Of a stretch of 8,972 nucleotides of DNA, positions 5,101 to 8,972 are shown piece after piece. The position numbers were made by a program, and so were the translations under genes. Below the pieces are notes generated by a model. That model made no database searches and was not told where the DNA came from. It saw only the letters and a program-made list of their open reading frames with translations. Within the stretch, counting starts at the first letter, position 1, and each line of letters begins with the position of its first letter. Source of the stretch: Proteobacteria bacterium UBA7415 (GTDB lineage Bacteria; Pseudomonadota; Gammaproteobacteria; Arenicellales; Arenicellaceae); the NCBI GenBank assembly GCA_002470515.1, contig DKML01000019.1, positions 1-8,972 of the forward strand, written 5' to 3'.

Positions 5101-6807
5101 TCAAAAATCAAACGCCTGCAGAAACTTATCCATCGTAACCGGTTTGTGGATCACGTTGATGTCACCAATATTTTCTTCGATGTTGCCATCGCCAGTCACC
5201 AAGTAGCAGTGTAAGCGTGGATTGTGCTTCTTAAAGCGCCTAATTGCCTCAACGCCTTGCACACGCCCTGGCATCCGATAATCGACGAGTGCTAGATCAA
5301 TATGTGTGCTAGAAATACACAGCTCGGCAGACTTGAAAGACTCAAAAGCGTAAACCTTATGGCCCATTTGTTCTAAAAGATCCTGCATACCCTCCAAGTT
5401 TGATACGTCGTTGTCTAGCGCGAGCACGCTTAAGCTGTCGATGTCCTTGGGTACGCTCTTGGCTTTATTGTGGAAAGGTATGGACGATACGGTCGGAACG
5501 ATGACGCTTATAGATGTTCCAACATCAACGCGCGACGCCAGCTCCAGCCTAAACCCCAATAGAGCGCTCGTGCGTTTGACGATGGAAAGCCCTAATCCTA
5601 AGCCTTTGCGCGCATCCCTCTCAGGGTTGTCTATTTGTTCAAACTCGTCGAACACTCTTCCGAGGTTCTCTCTGGCGATCCCGATCCCGGTATCCATGAT
5701 CGTTATTTTCGCCTCATTGTTCGGCAGTTCCTCGAGCTTCACAACGATTTTGCCTTTGTTTGTATATTTGATCGCATTGGATACAAGGTTTCGGATGATG
5801 CGATCGAGCCAAACCGAGTCCGTCTGACAGGTGATCTGTTTTTGTGGCCCCGAATAAAAAATCGGCACGATGCGATCAGACTCTTCTTGGGGTGTGTCAA
5901 CCACGGCCTTGAGTAATTCCACTAGATTTACAGCGTTTGAATGAAAATCAACAATGCCGGCATCGAGCTTGGATATGTCAAGCAGCCCGAGCAGTTGCGC
6001 GTTGATACTCTCGATCGATGTGTCCATGCGCTCAATGATTCGATCTACGCCTGGGGGTTTTTTTAGCTTCAATGTGGCAATACCCATCGACAACGCATTG
6101 ATTGGCTGTCTCAGATCATGTGACGCCGACGCTAGAAATCGCATTTTGGAGTCATTTGCGGACACGCTCGTTAATACTTTTTCCTTCAGGTCTCGGTTTA
6201 CACCTAGGTTATGCAAGTTTGAAATGTGTGCATCAGAGAAGATGCCGAACACATCTCGAGCGACCGCAATTGTGGTCAGCCCTCCAAAGACAGCCATAAA
6301 AACAACCGAAACGTAGGTAAAACTGCCTGATTGCTGGTATCCAAGGACTCCTACGGCCAATATCGCGGCAATAATAGGGGTGGCATAGGCTAGAAATAGC
6401 GGTAGATAGCCGCTAGAGGGTCCAATTCCCGCTAAAACAGCTAAAAACAGGGCTAAAACCATTAATAGGTGCACTTCGATGCCCGCGCTAGGTGCGAAGA
6501 TAACAATGCTGGCTATCGCCAACCCATCAAATAAATTGATCGCTAACGCGACGCTGTATTTTGCTTTACCTGGCTCGGCCGCCGCCGTTCGTCGACGTAT
6601 AGATAGCGATACGAGAGAGTAACCCAATAATGCGCCTAACCAATAGATCGACAGGGGATCTGCGCTTAGGTGGAATGCTTGGTACGCGACAAGTCCACTA
6701 GGCACTAATAAAGCAAGCACCCAAATAGGCGAAAAGTCCCCTATGTATTCAAGGACTTTCTGAACAACATTTTGGTGATATTGCCGGTGAACGAGGTCGC
6801 CCTTCAT
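5101..6807 (-). CDS. Membrane hybrid histidine kinase with C-terminal receiver
   Basis: This 568-residue protein has about six membrane helices (near 28-45, 54-70, 84-106, 112-129, 134-157 and 163-183) with almost no periplasmic loops. A HisKA domain follows with the H-box FLASASHDLRQPINAL (phospho-acceptor H230). A HATPase domain follows, with the N-box RNLVSNAIKYT (N344), the G1 box DTGIGI (372-377), the F box FDEFEQ and the G2 box GLGLGL (402-407). A receiver domain fills 458-568, with D465/D467, the phospho-acceptor D509 in LALVDYRMPG, T538 and K555. All key residues are present. The absence of a large sensor domain suggests that it senses through the membrane helices or a partner. It lies 118 bp downstream of a response regulator gene on the same strand. 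The ATG at 6807 has no clear ribosome binding site. The likely partners are the two LuxR-type regulators nearby. The ligand is unknown. Confidence 0.92.
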   Translation of the reverse strand: MKGDLVHRQYHQNVVQKVLEYIGDFSPIWVLALLVPSGLVAYQAFHLSADPLSIYWLGALLGYSLVSLSIRRRTAAAEPGKAKYSVALAINLFDGLAIASIVIFAPSAGIEVHLLMVLALFLAVLAGIGPSSGYLPLFLAYATPIIAAILAVGVLGYQQSGSFTYVSVVFMAVFGGLTTIAVARDVFGIFSDAHISNLHNLGVNRDLKEKVLTSVSANDSKMRFLASASHDLRQPINALSMGIATLKLKKPPGVDRIIERMDTSIESINAQLLGLLDISKLDAGIVDFHSNAVNLVELLKAVVDTPQEESDRIVPIFYSGPQKQITCQTDSVWLDRIIRNLVSNAIKYTNKGKIVVKLEELPNNEAKITIMDTGIGIARENLGRVFDEFEQIDNPERDARKGLGLGLSIVKRTSALLGFRLELASRVDVGTSISVIVPTVSSIPFHNKAKSVPKDIDSLSVLALDNDVSNLEGMQDLLEQMGHKVYAFESFKSAELCISSTHIDLALVDYRMPGRVQGVEAIRRFKKHNPRLHCYLVTGDGNIEENIGDINVIHKPVTMDKFLQAFDF

Positions 6808-6874
6808 GTGTGAGCTTTTGGTTTACTATGAACTTGACGTCCATAATAACCCTATCACTTAGGATTTTGGGCAA

Positions 6875-6897
6875 TTGAAAACACAAAATACTTTCAA
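6875..6897. promoter_or_regulatory. Inverted repeat in the regulator-kinase spacer
   Basis: TTGAAA (6875-6880) and TTTCAA (6892-6897) are perfect arms spaced by 11 bases, in the 118-bp gap between the response regulator and the kinase gene. A dyad of this size fits a dimeric regulator and could give the kinase its own promoter control. It is too A+T-rich for a good terminator. Function is inferred only from position. Confidence 0.25.
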
Positions 6898-6925
6898 GGA
6901 AAGTTAAGACTGGCTTAGATAGGCT

Positions 6926-7660
6926 TTAATGGTAGGGCTTGTTTGATGTTTGCGAAAACATCATAACGGCTTGTGTGCGGTTTTGGACCCCTAGAAGGCG
7001 GTAGATCACAGAGAGGTGATTAGCCACCGTTCCTTCATGCAGCCCAAATTCAATCGCAATGACCTTGTTCGATTTGCCGGTAACTGTCGCGTCTAGAATT
7101 TTTCGCTGAGCGTCCGATAGTAGTTCTAGGTTTCTTTCTTGGTCTGGTAGCAGACCTTGGTCGGCCCCCAAACGCAATACGTCTGCGGGTAAATATATCT
7201 CGCCATCAAGGATGTGGCGTAGCGCCGCTAACTGTAAATCAGGGTTCGAGCTTTTAGGAATAAACCCAGCAGCTCCCGCGTCAATCGCACCGATGATGTG
7301 ATTTGGTGAGTTATCTGCTGAAACTACCACAATCTTAGCGTTTTCAAAGACTTCACGAACGAGGGCGATGTTCGCTTGAAACTCTGTTCTAGGAATGTGG
7401 TAGTCCAGCAGGACCAAGTCAAAGGAGGAGTGGTTGGTGAATTGTTCGATGGCGCTCTTAGGGTTAGCCGCATCAGAAATCTTAGCGTCGCTGCCCTCGC
7501 TTAAAACAAGCAGCAGATCCGCAACGGTTTCACGCCAAAGGTTGTCGTCGTCAATAATCGCTATATTCATTGGTGCTTGTTTAACGTGCTCGCTGTAAAA
7601 CTGCTGAGCACTCAAGACTAATGGTTGTCCTGGCGAAATTAAAGGCGAAATTGATGTCAT
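6926..7660 (-). CDS. LuxR/NarL-family response regulator (first of two)
   Basis: The protein has 244 residues from the ATG at 7660. A receiver domain spans about 31-155, with D37-D39, phospho-acceptor D86 in LVLLDYHIP, S114 and K136 (GFIPK). A LuxR-type helix-turn-helix follows at 180-240 (LSDAQRKILDATVTGKSNKVIAIEFGLHEGTVANHL...). It should bind DNA as a dimer after phosphorylation. The first 30 residues are not part of a normal receiver. MNIAIIDDD at residue 31 (ATG at 7570) is where such proteins usually begin, and neither start has a clear ribosome binding site, so the shorter 214-residue form is quite possible. It lies 18 bp after the 110-residue gene and before the kinase, probably in one operon. 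It is closely related to the divergent regulator at 8190, sharing LVLLDYHIPxT and GFIPK. Confidence 0.9.
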   Translation of the reverse strand: MTSISPLISPGQPLVLSAQQFYSEHVKQAPMNIAIIDDDNLWRETVADLLLVLSEGSDAKISDAANPKSAIEQFTNHSSFDLVLLDYHIPRTEFQANIALVREVFENAKIVVVSADNSPNHIIGAIDAGAAGFIPKSSNPDLQLAALRHILDGEIYLPADVLRLGADQGLLPDQERNLELLSDAQRKILDATVTGKSNKVIAIEFGLHEGTVANHLSVIYRLLGVQNRTQAVMMFSQTSNKPYH

Positions 7661-7678
7661 CTGGCGCTTACTTAACTA

Positions 7679-8011
7679 TTAGTGGGTTGCTTTCATAGCA
7701 GCGCGAATGCGTTTTGCGCGCGCTCTTAGATTGATTAGCATCGCTAATGCAGAAGTTTCATCTTTCTCTAGCGATTCGCCAGCTAAGCGATCTCTCAGTT
7801 CTACGTGGCTGATTTCAAGAGCTTGCAGCCTATGGTAACGAGATCCTTTTTGAAACGTTCGGATTGCGAGTTTGTATTCTTGCACTTGTGCCCAAATCAG
7901 ATTTAGGTTGAAAGAAAGTGTTTCTGGGTTAGCCAAAGATCGAGTGATGACTTCCAATTGGTCTTTAGCTGTTGTTTTGACTATTGCTTGTGTGTTGTTC
8001 ATGTTTGCCAT
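7679..8011 (-). CDS. Uncharacterised 110-residue helical protein leading the kinase operon
   Basis: I do not recognise this protein. It appears all helical: segments around 16-27, 32-54, 60-77 and 83-107, with a very basic end (INLRARAKRIRAAMKATH). It has no signal peptide, no membrane segment, no Cys and a single Trp (W40). Starts at the first ATG (8011) and the fourth codon (8002) are both possible: AAGAAG directly abuts the first, and AGAAG lies about seven bases from the second. It is first in a leftward series with the response regulator (18 bp gap) and the kinase, so it could be a cofactor or target of the signalling pair. Its basic C-terminus would fit contact with nucleic acid or with an acidic partner. 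No function can be assigned from sequence alone. Confidence 0.7.
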   Translation of the reverse strand: MANMNNTQAIVKTTAKDQLEVITRSLANPETLSFNLNLIWAQVQEYKLAIRTFQKGSRYHRLQALEISHVELRDRLAGESLEKDETSALAMLINLRARAKRIRAAMKATH

Positions 8012-8039
8012 CTTCTTGTCTATCCTTGTGAAATGAAGG

Positions 8040-8083
8040 TCTCATCCGTGAGATCTCAATTTTGTTTGTTTGCCCGTTGGCAA
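8040..8083. promoter_or_regulatory. Two short inverted repeats upstream of the kinase operon
   Basis: TCTCA (8040-8044) pairs with TGAGA (8049-8053), and TTGCC (8070-8074) pairs with GGCAA (8079-8083), each around a four-base loop. They lie in the leader or promoter of the leftward operon. I cannot place a convincing leftward -35/-10 pair. They could be hairpins in the leader or weak operators. Confidence 0.2.
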
Positions 8084-8116
8084 GAAGAATAGTAGGCAAA
8101 TGGTGGGGGCTTGCAT

Positions 8117-8169
8117 ATAGTACTTTTCTAATGCTCAATAGTACTTTTTCTCGTTGGCATAGTACCCTT
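8117..8169 (+). promoter_or_regulatory. Three ATAGTAC repeats phased at 21 bp (candidate operators)
   Basis: ATAGTACTTTT (8117-8127), ATAGTACTTTT (8138-8148) and ATAGTACCCTT (8159-8169) lie in the same orientation, exactly 21 bases apart, so they fall on one face of the helix. They occupy the region between the divergent regulator gene and the leftward operon. TACYYTT resembles the TACYYMT heptamers bound by NarL and NarP, regulators of the same family as the two encoded here. The third copy overlaps a TTGGCA (8154-8159) that could be a -35 box, with TATATC at 8175-8180 as a -10 box, although the spacing of 15 is short. Confidence 0.55.
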
Positions 8170-8189
8170 ACGCTTATATCAGCAATTAA

Positions 8190-8849
8190 ATGGTCTCAAA
8201 CTCTATGTCAGTCCTTGTTATCGACGATCACGCTCTATTTTCCGCAGGCATCAAAGGTTTGTATGAAGCTATGAACGATGATGTCGTTGTGAATACCTTT
8301 GTGAGTTGCGATGAAGCGTTTGGTGGTGTTGAGGATATGGATGCCGTCTCGTTGGTTTTGCTCGACTACCACATCCCAGGCACTGACCCTGAGCGTAATC
8401 TGAAGGTTTTACGGTCCACATTTACCAACGCGAGCATAGTGATCGTTTCGGGCGAAACGGACCCGCTCAAAGTGATACGAGCGATTAATCAGGGCGCAAG
8501 CGGCTTTATTCCAAAAGCAGCCACCTCAGAGACCATGATATCGGCGCTTAAGATAATCTCTGCCGGGGGCGTTTATTTGCCACCTGAAGTAAACAGTTAC
8601 TACAGTACTGGGCCTGAGGCTGCACCGAACTCTACTGAGCACCCTCTTGAGGGGTTACACAAAGTAACACGCGAAGTTGTTGAGCTCGCGATATCTGGAA
8701 TGAGTAACCAAGCAATAGCCGAAAAGCGTGGTACAAGCCTAAGCACGATCAAGAACCAGCTCTCTAAGGCTTATAAAGACCTAGGTGTTCGAAATCGTGC
8801 GCAGTTGGTTCTTGAGTGCGGTAAATACAATCAAAGGGCGAATAGATAA
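8190..8849 (+). CDS. LuxR/NarL-family response regulator (second, divergent)
   Basis: This 219-residue protein has a receiver domain at 6-128 and a LuxR-type helix-turn-helix at about 156-215. The receiver shows D12/D13, phospho-acceptor D59 in LVLLDYHIPG, S87 and K109 (GFIPK). The DNA-binding part reads HKVTREVVELAISGMSNQAIAEKRGTSLSTIKNQL..., with the usual GMSNQAIA and STIKNQL patterns. ATG codons at 8190 and 8205 are both possible, since neither has a ribosome binding site, and MSVLVIDD from 8205 would be a standard start. It is transcribed away from the kinase operon, with 178 bp between them. It shares LVLLDYHIPxT, NL-x-VLR/LVR and IPK segments with the regulator at 6926, so the two look like paralogues. 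It has no kinase gene of its own in view. The hybrid kinase is the natural candidate partner. Confidence 0.92.
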   Translation: MVSNSMSVLVIDDHALFSAGIKGLYEAMNDDVVVNTFVSCDEAFGGVEDMDAVSLVLLDYHIPGTDPERNLKVLRSTFTNASIVIVSGETDPLKVIRAINQGASGFIPKAATSETMISALKIISAGGVYLPPEVNSYYSTGPEAAPNSTEHPLEGLHKVTREVVELAISGMSNQAIAEKRGTSLSTIKNQLSKAYKDLGVRNRAQLVLECGKYNQRANR

Positions 8850-8880
8850 TAGTCTGCCCAACTCATAGTGTAATTAATGA

Positions 8881-8972
8881 TTAAGGGCGCTTTCTCAACC
8901 GGCCAACAATCATCATTAGAACAACTGCGAGACCTCCAAGCACCCCTCCTGCTAGCGCACTCTGCCATATCT
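8881..8972 (-). CDS. C-terminus of a membrane- or surface-anchored protein (partial)
   Basis: A leftward frame is open from the window edge to a TAA at 8883-8881 and gives 29 residues: IWQSALAGGVLGGLAVVLMM, then IVGRLRKRP. This is one Gly/Ala-rich hydrophobic helix of about 20 residues followed by a short basic end. That layout is shared by tail-anchored proteins, last helices of multi-helix membrane proteins, and sorting-signal tails of the PEP-CTERM or rhombosortase (GlyGly-CTERM) kind. The Gly-rich helix followed by RLRKRP resembles the latter, but the diagnostic motif would lie outside the window. It converges with the second regulator gene, with 31 bp between stops and no clear terminator. 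Confidence 0.5.
   Translation of the reverse strand, partial: IWQSALAGGVLGGLAVVLMMIVGRLRKRP

Noticed and set aside
4860..5138. Rightward 92-residue open frame across the hairpin region
   Set aside because: It has no ribosome binding site, low-complexity Pro/Leu-rich content, and overlaps the kinase end and a terminator.
5208..5216. GTAAGCG as the missing second IS66 end
   Set aside because: It lies within the conserved receiver domain of the kinase, which is intact across it, so the match is chance.
5411..6316. Rightward open frames opposite the kinase gene
   Set aside because: They are mirror frames of a protein with all kinase motifs intact, and their products are Ser/Leu-rich and unlike any family.

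Overview
The window reads as an accessory stretch of a bacterial chromosome, most likely from a gammaproteobacterium. This is inferred from a YecA/UPF0149-type protein with a SEC-C tail, a ChpS/MazE-type antitoxin with its MazF toxin, an IS66 remnant, and a DLRQP-type hybrid histidine kinase with NarL-family regulators. I cannot name the genus. Base composition is moderate, and the segment around 3920-4880 looks visibly richer in A+T than its neighbours.

Left part (1-2409). The 3' end of a rightward gene enters at the edge and stops at a clear intrinsic terminator (136-163). The leftward genes that follow are a lone YifN-like PemK/MazF toxin (378-797) with its own terminator-like hairpin (231-256), a mazEF-type toxin-antitoxin pair joined by a TAATG overlap (949-1532) with palindromes in its promoter region, and a UPF0149/SEC-C protein (1654-2409).

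Middle (2410-4900). A short divergent promoter region with a perfect TATAAT box leads rightward into two uncharacterised genes (82 and 269 codons) and possibly a third, 50-codon reading frame coupled by another TAATG. Next comes a decayed IS66 end that keeps the start of tnpA and a terminal GTAAGCG. It is followed by a run of five imperfect repeats of about 21 bp and an uncharacterised leftward gene with a GTG start, a strong ribosome binding site and an internal 24-bp duplication.

Right part (4901-8972). This is a signalling locus. A leftward unit encodes a 110-residue protein of unknown function, a LuxR/NarL-type response regulator, and a six-helix membrane hybrid histidine kinase with a C-terminal receiver domain. 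A second, clearly related response regulator is transcribed divergently. The 178-bp region between the two arms carries three copies of ATAGTACYYTT spaced exactly 21 bp apart, which are good candidates for operators. Convergent to the second regulator, at the right edge, is the C-terminus of a protein ending in one hydrophobic helix and a basic tail. I infer that the kinase feeds one or both regulators and that they control the divergent region and perhaps the surface or membrane protein beyond it. The signal sensed is unknown.
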